This document shows, piece after piece, positions 25,301-34,125 of a stretch of DNA of 64,000 nt. Under the pieces are notes generated by a model, which was not told the DNA's origin, did no database searches, and worked only from the letters and a program-made list of their open reading frames with translations. Each line of letters starts with the position of its first letter. The stretch's first letter is position 1. The stretch is from Undaria pinnatifida (lineage: Eukaryota; Sar; Phaeophyceae; Laminariales; Alariaceae). The position numbers and the translations under genes are program-made. The DNA lies in assembly GCA_012845835.1 (NCBI GenBank), contig JABAKD010000019.1, positions 6,123,494 to 6,187,493 on the forward strand. The letters are read 5' to 3'.

Positions 25301-26330
25301 TTCGGGCTTTCTGTTTTTTGTTTGCGACGCAGAGCCACTCGCGCGATGGTGGCTCCTGCTTGGGTGCATTATGACCTCGCGATGTGAAACCGTTCCCTAT
25401 ACTACCACCAAGTATTTAGACGCGTGCTACGATAGAGGTATACCTTTTTTTGGCAAATGACGGGGCTCCTCAACCGAAAATCGTTGGAAAAAAAGAGGTC
25501 ACCGTCCCCTATACTTTATTTCCAAGTAATTAGACGCGTGCGATGATAGAGGTATACCTTTTTTTTGGCAAATGACGGGGCTCCTTGACCAAAAATCGTC
25601 GGAAAAACAGAGCTCCTTTTTTCTTTTTGCGTGATTCTTGTTCTATACCCTAGGCCATGGGATTTTTTCATCCGGTATCATAGCAGTTTTTGTTTTCTCC
25701 AGAATCAGTTTTGTAGGAGAGGTCTCAAGCTCCCATATTGAAGAACCCCAGAAAAAAAAGTGGTGCACCTTTACCTCTATCTCAGCAGCTAAGTAAGGTA
25801 GAAACTGTGCACCAGTTTATTTCTGAGGCACCTCACGCGAGGAGCTCCTCACCGAAAACCTTTTACTTTTGAGAGAAAAACGAAAGTGCAATCCGATGAA
25901 CAAAAAATACACAGCGTAGGTTTACGTACGATGATGCATTCTTTCGTATTGCGAAACACAAGAGTGACAATACCGCGACGGTTTTCGTTTAGGGCAGTAG
26001 AGAGCCCCGTCACCCGAAACCATAAAAAAGCTAACTCTAAATTGTAGAACGCATCTATCTACGGTTAGTCTATAGTTGTTTTGGAGTGACCTCAACTCCG
26101 TCGTGAAAAAGGGGGTAACCCCCCTATCATTGCTCTGGTCTACCTTGCATGGCTTCCCCAGCCCTGCGCTCGCCCGTGCCTTAAGCAGTTATGCCGTCCC
26201 CGTCGCGTTTGCCGTTCTTAGGAGCGTACGGTATAGTCGATACCTAGGTATCATCCTACAGAAGCATCTCTAGGACGAAGTCTAAACGTGCCAGTCTGTC
26301 TGTCTGTCTGTCTGTCTTTCTCTGTCTGGC

Positions 26331-26363
<33 letters not shown>

Positions 26364-26854
26364 GGTCGATATGCGTCTGACCAAGTTGCCACTGAAATAA
26401 ACACTGCTCCCTGTTTCGTAAACAAAATCATGTCGCCCTCCAGAACAACTAACCTTCCATTTCAACCCACAACTCTCCCCAACCTCCTTCTCCTCCTCCT
26501 TATGCCCCCCACGCACGCTTCAGCTACATCTCGTGCACAACGGACGCATCGACCATATGGCTAGGAGACACACTAGCACCTACCACCGCGCCTACAGAGT
26601 CGAAATCCAGCACAGCTGCCGGCAGTGCCGCCCCAGTAGACGATGATGGAAGCCGAGGCATCAGCGAGACGGCATCTCCCTCTCCTGCTGTGTCCGGGTC
26701 GGACGACATCGGGGAGACCACGTCGTCGGCCGAAACCGACGAGGCTGTTGAGTCGAATGGAGCTGCTCAGACCGGTAGCGACAACAGTATTACCGTGGGG
26801 TTTGCTACTGCATTGTCATTCGCAGTAGGACTTTGGGTCATCAACGCGATGTAG
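10180..26854 (+). CDS. Gene A: secreted, cysteine-rich, probable GPI-anchored surface protein (four exons)
   Basis: The model is 10180-10393, 16869-17090, 24417-24735 and 26524-26854, joined to 1086 nt (361 aa). All junctions are GT-AG with phases 1, 1, 2, the same as in paralogue gene B, which is strong support. The product has an N-terminal hydrophobic stretch after a basic start (signal peptide, residues about 18-41), a cysteine-rich region of about 220 residues with repeated D-x-x-C and Y-D-D-T-C-like segments, a Ser/Thr/Ala/Glu-rich stalk (about 265-340) and a hydrophobic C-terminal tail of about 20 residues (341-361) after small residues, as in GPI-anchor signals. I do not recognise the family; an extracellular wall or adhesion role is inference. 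Introns are 6.5, 7.3 and 1.8 kb and full of repeats. The tail could instead be a single membrane anchor. Confidence 0.85.
10420..10795 (+). pseudogene. Decayed tandem copies of the 3' end of gene A exon 1
   Basis: Bases 10720-10790 translate to V-L-S-F-L-E-V-P-D-V-L-D-A-A, clearly the end of exon 1 (V-L-T-F-G-V-P-D-V-L-D-S-A), again followed by a GAGTAAA donor-like stretch. A second, worse copy lies at about 10675-10725, and a GTTCTGAGCTTTGGA echo at about 10418-10440. These are partial duplications of the exon-intron boundary inside intron 1 and are unlikely to be translated. Confidence 0.7.
10796..11779. other. Intron 1 sequence: hairpin, short tandem repeat, fold-back relic
   Basis: Includes a hairpin at about 10927-10960 (arms AGAGACCCCC and GGGGGTCTCT), three GTAGATCGATGC-type units at 11217-11285 and a short relic of the fold-back element end near 11460-11520 (CGTGAGTTCGACGAA, CTCATCTTTGCAAGCTGCG). 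No coding signal. Confidence 0.5.
11780..12095 (-). mobile_element. TRIM-like element, copy 2, old and partial
   Basis: An inverted copy of the element at 2696-3076 with one terminal repeat and the internal part, including the T-arm-like CGTGGGTTCGAAG piece near 12045. It is strongly diverged and lies directly beside copy 3, suggesting preferred insertion near an existing copy. Confidence 0.6.
12123..12504 (-). mobile_element. TRIM-like element, copy 3, full length
   Basis: Both terminal repeats (about 12123-12210 and 12420-12504) and the internal tRNA-like segment are present. The outer flanks TCTA and CCTA could be a 4-bp target duplication with one change. It is inserted in intron 1 of gene A, opposite to the direction of transcription. 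Confidence 0.7.
13236..13330 (-). repeat. Fold-back element end inside the left arm
   Basis: Contains GATCGGAGTATCACACACAG, then CAAAGATGAGTTTCGAC and CAGCTGGAGTGTATTT, the terminal sequence of the fold-back element at 35095-36130. The matching place in the other arm (19508-19600) carries the same end, so the insertion is older than the inverted duplication. Confidence 0.7.
13780..14265. repeat. Three diverged tandem units of about 210 bp in the left arm
   Basis: TACCTCCCCGCACAGTGTGG near 13797, ACACCGCCCCTCACGGTGTC near 13984 and TACCTCCCCGCACGGCGTGC near 14218 mark successive units. Each is followed by a CCATTGGC-like block and preceded by GGGGGAC/GGGTCCCATCC stretches. This is the part of the arm without a partner. 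Confidence 0.5.
15776..16868. other. End of intron 1, pyrimidine-rich approach to exon 2
   Basis: No gene was seen. From about 16440 to 16860 the + strand is almost pure C/T with CATTATCTCAT units (16655-16770), a very long polypyrimidine tract ahead of the exon 2 acceptor at 16867-16868. Confidence 0.5.
16869..17090 (+). CDS. Gene A exon 2: cysteine-rich segment
   Basis: The acceptor is CATCAAG and the donor GTGAGC; phases 1 and 1. It encodes H-D-F-N-E-C ... L-C-N-V-T-T-G ... D-G-T-T-C-T-D-L-x-F-E-G ... C ... A-E-A-T-E-C-T-D. Gene B exon 2 aligns along its whole length (F-N-x-C, T-T-G-x-T-G, D-G-T-C, F-E-G-A, A-T-E-C-T-D). The exon sits in the 2.4-kb gap between the two inverted arms. Confidence 0.85.
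17405..17490 (+). repeat. Left-end fragment of an inverted-repeat MITE family
   Basis: GGTTCTACGATACCCCC, then AACCAGCGATTTTCTTCAACGAACG, matches the left end of the MITE at 22250-22515. A (TA)n tract follows at about 17512-17530. Confidence 0.5.
18180..20083 (-). repeat. Right arm of the large inverted repeat around gene A exon 2
   Basis: Inverse counterpart of 12735-15775. The outer edge (GGAGCATGGGTGCCGGCGAA near 20019) pairs with 12766-12800, and the inner edge (CGGGTACGAAACACAACA near 18190) pairs with 15745-15765. It lies wholly inside intron 2. A fold-back element end is at 19508-19600. Confidence 0.85.
20090..20216 (-). repeat. Right-end fragment of the inverted-repeat MITE family
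   Basis: CTGGTTTCAAAACCGGC, AAAGAAAAGTTGGGGGG and CTACCGTAGAACGACTC match the right end of 22250-22515. It lies immediately outside the large inverted-repeat arm. Confidence 0.5.
20217..21590. other. Intron 2 sequence, nothing firm
   Basis: A GTTGCCAGTCACGCG block occurs at about 20535 and again at about 20873 with similar upstream sequence, so a weak local duplication is present. Open frames at 21040-21365 lack a recognisable motif. Confidence 0.4.
21591..22125. repeat. (CATACTAT)n microsatellite/minisatellite, about 535 bp
   Basis: Octamer units CATACTAT run for over 500 bases with scattered variants (CGTACTAT, CATAATAT, CATACCATA). The overlapping Tyr/His/Ile/Leu/Ser-repeating frames are by-products of the repeat. 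It lies inside intron 2 of gene A. Confidence 0.95.
22250..22515 (+). mobile_element. MITE with imperfect terminal inverted repeats of about 25 bp
   Basis: The left end GATTCTACGATAGCCCCCC is answered at the right end by GGGGGGGCTGCCGTAGAACG, inverted. It is about 265 bp and non-coding. The internal AACGAACGTTTCGTGG stretch and AAAACCGGCGATTTCGTC are shared with the fragments at 17405 and 20090. The coding source is not in this window. Confidence 0.6.
22516..23389. other. Intron 2 sequence with a possible coding relic on the - strand
   Basis: Overlapping - strand frames (23057-23464, 22884-23216) give peptides rich in Lys/Arg with no domain I know. On the + strand, 22660-22760 has four GGTGGGAT(C/T)-type units. 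I regard the whole as repeat relic or chance. Confidence 0.25.
23390..24200 (+). pseudogene. Tandem decayed copies of the gene A exon 3 acceptor region
   Basis: Four or five units of about 180-230 bp each hold a relic of the exon 3 start (near 23530, 23708, 23895 and 24126), then a TCGTACA(T/C)GCC block, a CACGCAC block, a C-run and a CTCCTTCTCCTC pyrimidine tract like the one before real exon 3. The copy at 24126-24190 is best: it keeps CTCTCCCATACCGTCGTC and the AATATAACGACGC stretch. They look like repeated duplication of the intron 2/exon 3 boundary. Confidence 0.7.
24349..24383 (+). repeat. (CTC)n tract before exon 3 acceptor
   Basis: A pure CTC run forms the polypyrimidine tract directly upstream of the exon 3 acceptor at 24415-24416. 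Confidence 0.85.
24417..24735 (+). CDS. Gene A exon 3: second cysteine-rich segment
   Basis: The acceptor is CCCACAG and the donor GTGAGA; phases 1 and 2. This 319-nt exon encodes V-A-S-T-L-S-P ... N-C-T-D-P-T-G-N-T ... G-E-C-R-T-D-G-S-Y ... D-D-T-C-S-G ... P-T-E-F-S-P-P-x-C ... G-L-Y-Y-G. Gene B exon 3 has exactly the same length; 61 of 107 residues are identical with no gaps, by hand count. It is the most conserved exon. Confidence 0.9.
24736..25389. other. Intron 3 sequence, nothing recognised
   Basis: No gene was seen. A short CATGGCCTAGGAT block at 25049 resembles one end of repeat family R1. Confidence 0.4.
25390..25850 (+). repeat. Dispersed repeat family R1, longest copy, with an internal 107-bp tandem duplication
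   Basis: GACGCGTGCTACGATAGAGG at 25419 and GACGCGTGCGATGATAGAGG at 25533 begin two tandem units, each followed by TATACCTTTTTTTGGCAAAT, GACGGGGCTCCT and an AAAATCGT(T/C)GGAAAAA block. The copy continues with CCTAGGCCATGGGATTTTTT and ends near a GGTGCACCTTTACCTCTATC block. The same order occurs at 39253-39545 and 43549-43850. Confidence 0.65.
25851..26291. other. Intron 3 sequence, nothing recognised
   Basis: Contains CACCTCACGCGAGGAGCTCC (25829-25848 and on), an isolated unit of the palindromic motif discussed for 28411-29305. No gene. Confidence 0.4.
26292..26364. repeat. (GTCT)n microsatellite
   Basis: About 18 GTCT units with two interruptions in the middle. Confidence 0.95.
26524..26854 (+). 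CDS. Gene A exon 4: stalk and hydrophobic C-terminal tail
   Basis: The acceptor is CGCTTCAG, phase 2, with stop TAG at 26852-26854. It encodes G-Y-I-S-C-T-T-D-A, a Thr/Pro/Ser/Ala/Glu-rich low-complexity stalk and the tail I-T-V-G-F-A-T-A-L-S-F-A-V-G-L-W-V. The G-(Y/F)-(I/V)-S-C-T-T start is shared with gene B exon 4 and with the exon-like pieces at 60359 and 60574. Confidence 0.85.
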
Positions 26855-27535
26855 GGGACTAGACGTATAGAGAGGGTTCATATTGTACCGGTACATGGTG
26901 TATAGTATTAGGTGAGGGATTGGTTGGTGTGGGTTGTGGTGTCAGAGGTTGTATGTACCGGTATTCGTGAGGTCTGCTGCATGCACTGTCTTGCGTGGTA
27001 GGCTTTGGGCTTTCCTCCCTGTGTGGTGAACACGAGGATTCGAATTGTGGCCCAACATCTATATCGCACATGGGGGGCTGTTGTTTTGATTTGTGGTGGT
27101 CCCTAGCTCGTGTTCTCGTGGGATCTGTGCTGTCTGTTGTGGCAAGGCTTTGGAATACCATCGTTGTACGTAGAGGATGTGAGGGTTCAAATTGTTGTAT
27201 CCGACACACGCACAGCAGGCGGGGAGCTGTCGAGATCTTCGGGACCGGTAGCGGTGGTGGTATTGCCTTGGGATCCACCGTTCTACCTTGCAACGTAGGG
27301 GTATGGTGTACCATCGCTGTGTAGAGGAAACGGTCGTTCAAATTATGTACCACTGTACTACTGTACCACTGTACTATTATGCTGTAATGAGTACAATGTG
27401 ATCTCCTTTTCGCCTTCGGGAAACATGTAGCCAGTCGGACGGGTTTGTCACCTTTTTTAAGAGGAAGCATTCAGCCTGAGCGAGGGGGGAGGGAGAGGGG
27501 GTATAGCCATTACACGGCAGATCGCGGGCTGTTTT
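26855..27535. other. Downstream of gene A, G/T-rich, possible 3' untranslated region
   Basis: Contains diverged internal repeats (GAGGATTCGAATTGTGG near 27031 and AGGATGTGAGGGTTCAAATTG near 27175) about 145 bases apart, and GTACCACTGTACTACTGTACC units at 27345-27380. No gene. Confidence 0.35.
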
Positions 27536-27790
27536 GATTTTTGTAAAAATATAAAATTCGCTTCAGCTGTGTGGTCGAACGTTTCGTCGAAACTCATTGC
27601 AAGCTGCGTGTGACACTTCGATCTCCCGTGTCCCGATATCCTCATGAAGGATTATAGGTCGGCGGCTCCCCTTCCTTGGTACTATTAATAGCTGGTACCA
27701 GAGTCAGCAGAGTGATTTCATTGTGATATAAAGCGTTTCTTCGTTCTGCGCACGGAAACTATACGACTCTCTTTGAGGGGGACAACCGGT
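27536..27790 (+). repeat. Fold-back family half copy, diverged
   Basis: AAAAATATAAAATTCGCTTC, CGAACGTTTCGTCGAAACTC, CTCATGAAGGATTATAGGTC and TTTGAGGGGGACAA follow the order of the arm of the fold-back element at 35095-36130. Only one arm is present. Confidence 0.65.
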
Positions 27791-28410
27791 TTGCGGTATA
27801 GCCTTCTAAGTGGTGTTCCCGTGTGAACTGCCGTCAGGTCCTGCGTAGTTGGGCTGTGGTTGTTCGTCGTTGTGCAGAGGACAAGGAGATTCATTTTTGT
27901 ATCCGGCATCGGTGTAAGGAGGACACGACAATTCCAATTGGGTCCCACAATTTGACAGCAGTAGAGGGGAGGGGGGGTGCGTCGATTTTTGGTTAACATG
28001 TTGGTTAGTAGTCCCTTGCAGCGGTGTGCCCGGTACTCTGTGAACGCGTGATCGTTGTTCGTGTTGTCTGTTGGATTGGATTGGAGGTATCTTTTTGTTT
28101 TGTGATTGGACTGCCAACGTTGCCAGCGTTGTTTGCTGCAGTTGATCGCTCTGATTAGGGCGTTCGCGATATACCAATTTTCATTGTGGGTGGTAGTTGG
28201 GTAGAAAAAACACTGATTGGTACCATTCAAGTAGTATTGAAACCGTCGAACGTCAGAATCCAAGGCCAACCAACCCACGAAAAACTCGGTGGAAAAAACA
28301 AAACCATGGCTCAGGAATACGTGATGCCATCTTTTATAATTTTTCCAACCTATTATTTCGGAACTTGCCTCAACACGTACATACGTGTTACGTTTTGTAA
28401 CCTACAGGTT
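27791..28410. other. Intergenic, nothing recognised
   Basis: Open frames on the - strand (27718-28278) are Thr/Asn/Gln-rich without a motif. The block GGAGATTCATTTTTGTATCC near 27887 and later GTCTGTTGGATTGGATTGG recall the repeats at 27031-27240. Confidence 0.3.
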
Positions 28411-29305
28411 CCCCGATCAGGAGCTTTACGTGTAAGTAATCTTACAGCTCCTCATGCAAGGAAATTCTGAATGATCCTCATGCGAGGATCTGAGAGAGCT
28501 CCTCACATAAGGTATCTTGCAGAGAGCTCCTTCTGTGAAGAATATGAGTGTGATCCTCATGTGAGGAAAATGACAACCCCTAAATATGAGGAAAAAGATA
28601 CGAAGCTCCTCATATATTCAGAAATCTGACTGATACCCGACGTACGTGAGGAATCTGATGAGAGCTCTCCTCATGCGAGGAGTCTGAATGACCCTCGCGC
28701 GAGGAATCTGACAGGTCCTCGTGAAATCAATCTGAGACCCCCTCAATAAGGAATACGAGAGAGCTTCTCATAAGGAACAGAAGAGAGCACACTAAATATA
28801 CGAGGGGAATCTGAAACTGCTCGTCGTCATGACACGTACGTGAGGAATCTGACAGCTCCTCGCGTGTGAGGCATCTGGGAGCTCCTCATAGACGAGGACC
28901 CGAAAAACTTCTCGCGTGAGGGATCAGAGAGCTCCTCACCCCGGGGGGATCTGAGGGCCCCTCATGTGGGGAACCTAGGAAGTCATCACATGTATGTGCG
29001 CAATCTGGGAGCTTCTAAGGTGAGTAATCTGACAGAGCCCCTCACTCACGTTGAGAATCTGAGTGCTCCTCATATATATGAGGAACATTTGAGATCTTCC
29101 CCTCACTCTGAGGAATATGAGAGCTCCTCGTGTGAGGAATATATATGAGAGAGCTCATATTGAACTAATGTTATGGTGTGAGGAATAGGTCAGGGATCTG
29201 GGAGGCCCTCATATGCATAATATGATAGCTTCTCGTGCGAGGAATCTGAGATATCCTCGCGCGAGGAACCTGACAGCTTATTGTGCGAGAAACCTGAACG
29301 GAGTC
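28411..29305. repeat. Palindromic minisatellite, about 29 diverged units
   Basis: Units of about 22-34 bp follow the consensus GAGCTCCTC-rygy-GAGGAATCTGA, so nearly every unit contains a short palindrome (CCTCATGTGAGG, CCTCGCGCGAGG, CCTCATATATGAGG). Spacing and centre bases vary while the flanking CCTC and GAGG stay paired, so changes in the two half-sites compensate each other in many units. A second array of the same type lies at 59391-59895, again downstream of an exon 4. Confidence 0.85.
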
Positions 29306-29783
29306 ATATTAATAGTAGGTGCCCCCCCTACCGTACGTAGCATTGCTCTCGGTCGTACACACTCGTCGTTGTTTTAGCATCTCACCGCTGTGAGTCAACT
29401 TTGTTGCCACACACGTATTCACGGCGGAACTATATATAGCATTGTACAGCGAAACGGGGACAGCAAAGAAGGTGTGTACCTATATATAGACTAATAGTCT
29501 TGGTATGAGTTTAGTATTAGTTATTAATAGTAGTACTATACTTCTGACACGTGCTACCACAGAGGTAGCAATTTTCGGTGACATCGTTACGGACTGAAGG
29601 GGCTCCTCTCAATTAGACCAAGCATACTAACAATGAACTACCCGTTTGCGTTTTGACATGACCCATGCTGCACGATAGAGAGAGGTGCCCGCCGTTGCTT
29701 TTTCATGGGGCTCCTCGCTAGAGGAGCTCATACGCCTCGCCCCAAGACACCTGATTCGGAGAAAAATAAAGTTCTATTTAATA
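29306..29783. other. Spacer with R1-like fragments
   Basis: TGACACGTGCTACCACAGAGG at 29547 and CCATGCTGCACGATAGAGAG at 29668 are R1-type blocks, and GGGGCTCCTCGCTAGAGGAG at 29706 is a lone palindromic unit. No gene. Confidence 0.4.
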
Positions 29784-30283
29784 TGTTAAGGGATTAGTCT
29801 AGTGGGATATTAATACGGAGGACGATGATAGTAAATAGGACCAAATATTGTTAGTAAAAATAGATGTATATATATATAGTTTTTTGTGTCCACCGCAGGT
29901 CCTATTTACTAGGGTCCCCCGTAAATAGTCCGTTTGACCACTTGCAAAAGGTTAACCGATAGCTTACCCAAACTAAGCCTTATTATAGCATTCTGCCCCC
30001 CTGAAACGGCGGGATAGCAGGTCGGCCGGATATACGGGCGGACCTTTCAATATCCAAGCCGTTTCATTTCCGGGGCATACCGGGGAGAGTGTTTTTCAAG
30101 GTCTACATGAGGAAAGTCTGAAAAAGTTTTATTATTATGGTGGATGTGGGATTTGAACCCACGACCCAAAACACCCATGGCCCTGTCGACGACGCCATTT
30201 GTTAAGGGATTAGTGGGGTATTAGTCCGTTTGACCACTTGCAAAAGGTTAACCGAGAGCTTACCCAAACGAAGCCTTCTAACA
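29784..30283 (-). mobile_element. TRIM-like element, copy 4, with a nested MITE in one terminal repeat
   Basis: Terminal repeats start at 29784 (TGTTAAGG) and end at 30283 (CTAACA); the flanking bases AATA/AATA fit a 4-bp target duplication. The internal part has the T-arm-like piece (GGGATTTGAACCCAC near 30146). The repeat on the left is split by the insertion at 29829-29911. Confidence 0.75.
29829..29911. mobile_element. 83-bp MITE with perfect 14-bp terminal inverted repeats
   Basis: TAGTAAATAGGACC (29829-29842) and its exact complement GGTCCTATTTACTA (29898-29911) bound an AT-rich centre with a (TA)n stretch. It interrupts the left terminal repeat of the TRIM-like copy, so it is younger than that copy. 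Confidence 0.75.
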
Positions 30284-30364
30284 AATAGCCGCCGATCGAC
30301 AATTCCGTGACCTAGGTTACTAGATTTTTTTTTTTCGCGAAACAAGATTTAAAATTGAAATTTC

Positions 30365-30580
30365 GGACGGTTTGGGGTTGAGGAGCCTCGTCGTTTATGA
30401 AACGTTTCAGGCAAAACGTCTTGCGTACCTCTATCGTAATAGCACGCCTTTTGCTTTGTTATTTGTCCAAAACGCAGAGCATATGGGATTGCTCTCGTCG
30501 GGAACAGCGTACAACCTTTTTCTCAAGGTCAGTATTAGGGTGAGGTCTAGAGCTCTTCTTGGAATGATGAGAATCTAGAC
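30365..30580 (-). repeat. Dispersed repeat family R1, partial copy
   Basis: GGACGGTTTGGGGTTGAGGAG, AACGTTTCAGGCAAAACG and CGTACCTCTATCGTAATAGC are the R1 blocks in inverse order. Confidence 0.5.
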
Positions 30581-33500
30581 CTCCTGCAGAAAAAAAAGAG
30601 ATGTAGTACAGACCCAGGGTACGGCACGGGGGTCACAATTAATTGTTTTTTTGCAGTGTGGCTCGGGTTCGCTCGCGCGAGCACTCCCATATTCCTTTTT
30701 GGCCTTGAGCTTTACTCGTGCTGTTTAAATGGTGCGACATGAAGCCGCAATGGAAGCAAGGGTAAAAGCTATGCCTGCACCCAGCAAATAGCCTAACGTG
30801 TATTTTTGGCCGTGAGATACATTTTCACTCGTCAAATCTGGCGGTGAAAACGGAGGTATCCCCCCTCGGGCCTGCCGTATTGATATTATAGTCTTGGTCT
30901 ACAACAACACCTACCGCAGCACGCCTCGTCTTGAGACATTTTTTCATGTCTGCGCATGTTTCCTGTAGTCCTCTATCTGCAACCAATCCAAAATGGATGA
31001 TAGACACAATTTATATTCACGCCTACCGACGACGTAGTACTTGGTACAAGCTACAAGGTTCCCCTTCGGGAGGTGGACACGTGCCTCCCGGGGGCGACGC
31101 AAGTCGAATGACTACAACTGATGAAGTATTTATGCAGAAGGTGTATATCGGAGGGATGCGTAGTGGAAAGAATGTGGATAATATAAGAAATATAAGATAT
31201 CACAGACATTTGGAGGAGGAGGGTTGGGATATTGCTGAGGCTCGGTGTGATAAGTTATTCGAAAGTCCACTCCGTATAACTGCGTGGCAGCAATTAATTC
31301 TACGTTTGTACTGCTGTCGCTGCTGTTAGAGGAATCATTGGTGTCAATTTGTTGTTTGTTTTCTGTGTCCAGTATTTTTCCCCGCGCGCTTAAACAGTTA
31401 AACAGTTTATACCGATGTTTGTTGCCGATATGGTCTGTTGTGTGCACATCGTTACTTTTGCTTGAGTTGTGTTGCTACTTTATATCTCTTTATACAGGTT
31501 TCGCTACTGCTGTATGGTAACCACCGTGTCAATTGTGAGGGAGAACTCACAGTAATGACATAGTTCACGTCGTTGCAGCGGGTACATATACACCGCGCCC
31601 GCGTCTAGCAGTGCGGGAAAATTCTCCCGCAAATACATTTTGATGCCACCCCGATGTACGTGCGAGGACTAAAGTTCCACCGCCGTGTGTGTAGTAGACG
31701 TATTTAAGCCTGACGATATGCCTATATTTTTGGCTCTAAACCAAATTAAGCCCTATCTATCGTGTTTTAAATGTCTAAAAAATAGGTCTATTTTATCGAC
31801 CTAACGACCACGGCAGACCACGGTGAGATGTGGATTTCCCCAAAATATGCACTTGGGCACATTTTGGCCCAAGTGCATATTTGGAGCAATTTTCCGAGTA
31901 TTTTCCAGCAAACAACAGCATTTCAGACGACAAAAGCTCGAGGAAACATCAGACACTCTGCAGCAGCAGCACAGCACAACACCCACGCAGTAATTGCAAC
32001 GCTCAACCTAGCAAGCCGCTTGGTGTATCCCCAACCCGGGTTAATCAACCTGCGTGTACAACACCATCAGAAACGTTGGCGGTGGTCAGAGGCGACCCAC
32101 TCTCGTGGAGCGGCATGCCTCTACGTACTGTTACTTGAAAAGGAGTCCTTGTTCATTCACGAGGATCGAGCGCACACACAACACAACACACCACAAAACA
32201 AAACATCACAGCACAACACACAGACAACCAGCACCCCAACAGCCAACCCAACTACAGCACAACTAGCCGGTGGAAAACGCCCGCGAGACTCCTCCTACCC
32301 TGGCGTTCTCTGCGGTCAGAGAACTGGGGCTCTGACATAGTTCGTCGCGCGCTCGTGCTCCTGCTCTCTCGTCCTGAGAGGCTGTCATTTTTCGATGACA
32401 CATTTTTTTTGTTTGGTTTTTGTGCCCGACGTAGCGCATGGCCGGAGCTGCTGCTGCAGTTTACAACCCTGTTGCCTCTTTCCCGCGGATGCCTACATTT
32501 CGAGGGTGGAAATTGAACCGGGTTGAGGGCCAGTCCTGCTGTGCTGCTGTACTGACTGCCACACTGATGCACACCGAAGGCGGCACACGCCTGCGAGGTA
32601 TCCTACATATGAAGCGAGTATGGAGTACGAAGCACTCAATGTTTTTGCCAGGCACCAGTTATTTGTTTTGGCCGTTTGTTCAAGCTCGCACAGCATGGGC
32701 AGGGGAGGGTCTTTCTCGAAGTTTCCACCCACTCATGTGCTGACTCATGAGATAAATCCTCGTCTTGCCATCTGCGTCTGGAGTAGTGCAGAAATATCAT
32801 AGTCTATTTTCAAGTAGTTTAATCTTTCCTCGGCTTTTCTTTTTATGCGTACTGAAAGAGACCACTATTTCGAGTTTTAGACATATGGTGTTTTTTTTAT
32901 GCGTTTAAGGTCGAAGTATCGAATGGCCTAGCTCTTCCAGTTGGAAGTACTTAAGACCTAACCTCGAGGCTTAAATACGTCTAGTGTGTGGTTGCCCGGG
33001 GACAGAAGCGTCTCATACCCCGCAAAATAGAGCCAGTCTCGGCGGCTTTCCGCGGCCATAGCTCGCGCCACGGACGTCCCATGAGCCCGGCACACGGCTG
33101 ATAATATACCGACGGATAGTCTGATCGCATTGAAGAAGAAAGCACACAAAAAAACTCTGCGCCGGCGGAGAAAAAGGGACGGACTAGGCAAAAAAATCAA
33201 AATGGTACATATGCATATATAGCGGGGAAATCCAACGAAAACCATACTCACCGAAAACGGAAACCGAAAATAGTACAGTAGAACATATTTATTATACATA
33301 CGGAGTAGTAAATAAATGTCTTGTTTTGGGCCTTTTCGTTGCAGACGTTGTGGGTAGATAGTATGCCCATCCTTCCTTCCTCGTTGTGGGTGCGAGTGGG
33401 GGTATGTATGTGGCTTGCTGCTGCTTGTTGTACATATAATTTGCTTCGTTTACCTAACGGCACCCGCCTCACACATGACTGAGTGTGTATGATTTTTTTT

Positions 33501-33944
33501 ATTTACGTTCGTAGAGACAGTTTTACTTCAAAATTTTACTTCCGTCAGTCAGTGGTCACAACAAGCTACGAGACACAGAAAATAATAGCCAGGAAAAATC
33601 ATTCATCTCGCGAAGAGAGAAAAAGGCTATAGATAGGTCTATATACCTATACCCTTGCTGGGGGATGACGAAACACACCAAATAAATGACGGGCCAACCA
33701 CAACTGTGCAGCAACAGTCACACAGGCGTGGAGTAGCATAGATGATAGCCCGCGTCGCTAGGCCAGCAGGCGGTGGTCAATAAGCCGTCAGGCATTCATT
33801 CGGAGATACGAGCTACGACGACGGTGGTAGAAGCGCCCCTTTTCTTTTCTCAAGCTCCTCGCTTGTGAGTACCTTTCGGCCTCACTCACCCAGCAAAACT
33901 GATTTTGAGCCAAGTTGAAAAGTGCGCTTGTTGTGATGAACAAA
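30581..33944. other. Intergenic between genes A and B; one possible short frame and one hairpin
   Basis: The largest open frames are 30931-31329 (+, 132 codons) and 32438-32743 (+, 101 codons, starting M-A-G-A-A-A-A-V-Y). Neither has a domain I know, and neither is repeated in the window. A CA-rich ACAACACAAC stretch lies at 32170-32260, similar to the one upstream of gene B. A 16-bp perfect hairpin is at 31843-31882. The rest shows no gene. Confidence 0.3.
31843..31882. repeat. Perfect 16-bp stem hairpin
   Basis: AAATATGCACTTGGGC (31843-31858) pairs with GCCCAAGTGCATATTT (31867-31882) across an 8-base loop. It has no oligo-T tail and no coding neighbour. Could be a relic of a short inverted-repeat element. 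Confidence 0.7.
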
Positions 33945-34125
33945 CCCATGGCCTAGGTATACAAGAGAAAAAATCAAAACATGAGAAAATTAACGACATT
34001 CATTCAGACGATTTTGGGCTAAGGACCGACGTCGTTCAGGAAAAAAAAAAAAACGGCGAAAGTCCTACCTATATCATATCGTATCGTAGCACGCCTCTCA
34101 AACTATTATTTCTCACTATATGTAC
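33945..34125 (-). repeat. Dispersed repeat family R1 copy
   Basis: CCATGGCCTAGGTATACAAG, CAGACGATTTTGGGCTAAGG, GACGTCGTTCAGGAAAAA and TCGTATCGTAGCACGC follow the R1 order and match 3398-3540 closely in layout. Confidence 0.6.

Noticed and set aside
28411-29305. CRISPR array
   Set aside because: Unit length and spacing vary, there are no unique spacers between constant repeats, and the genome is eukaryotic. It is a palindromic minisatellite.
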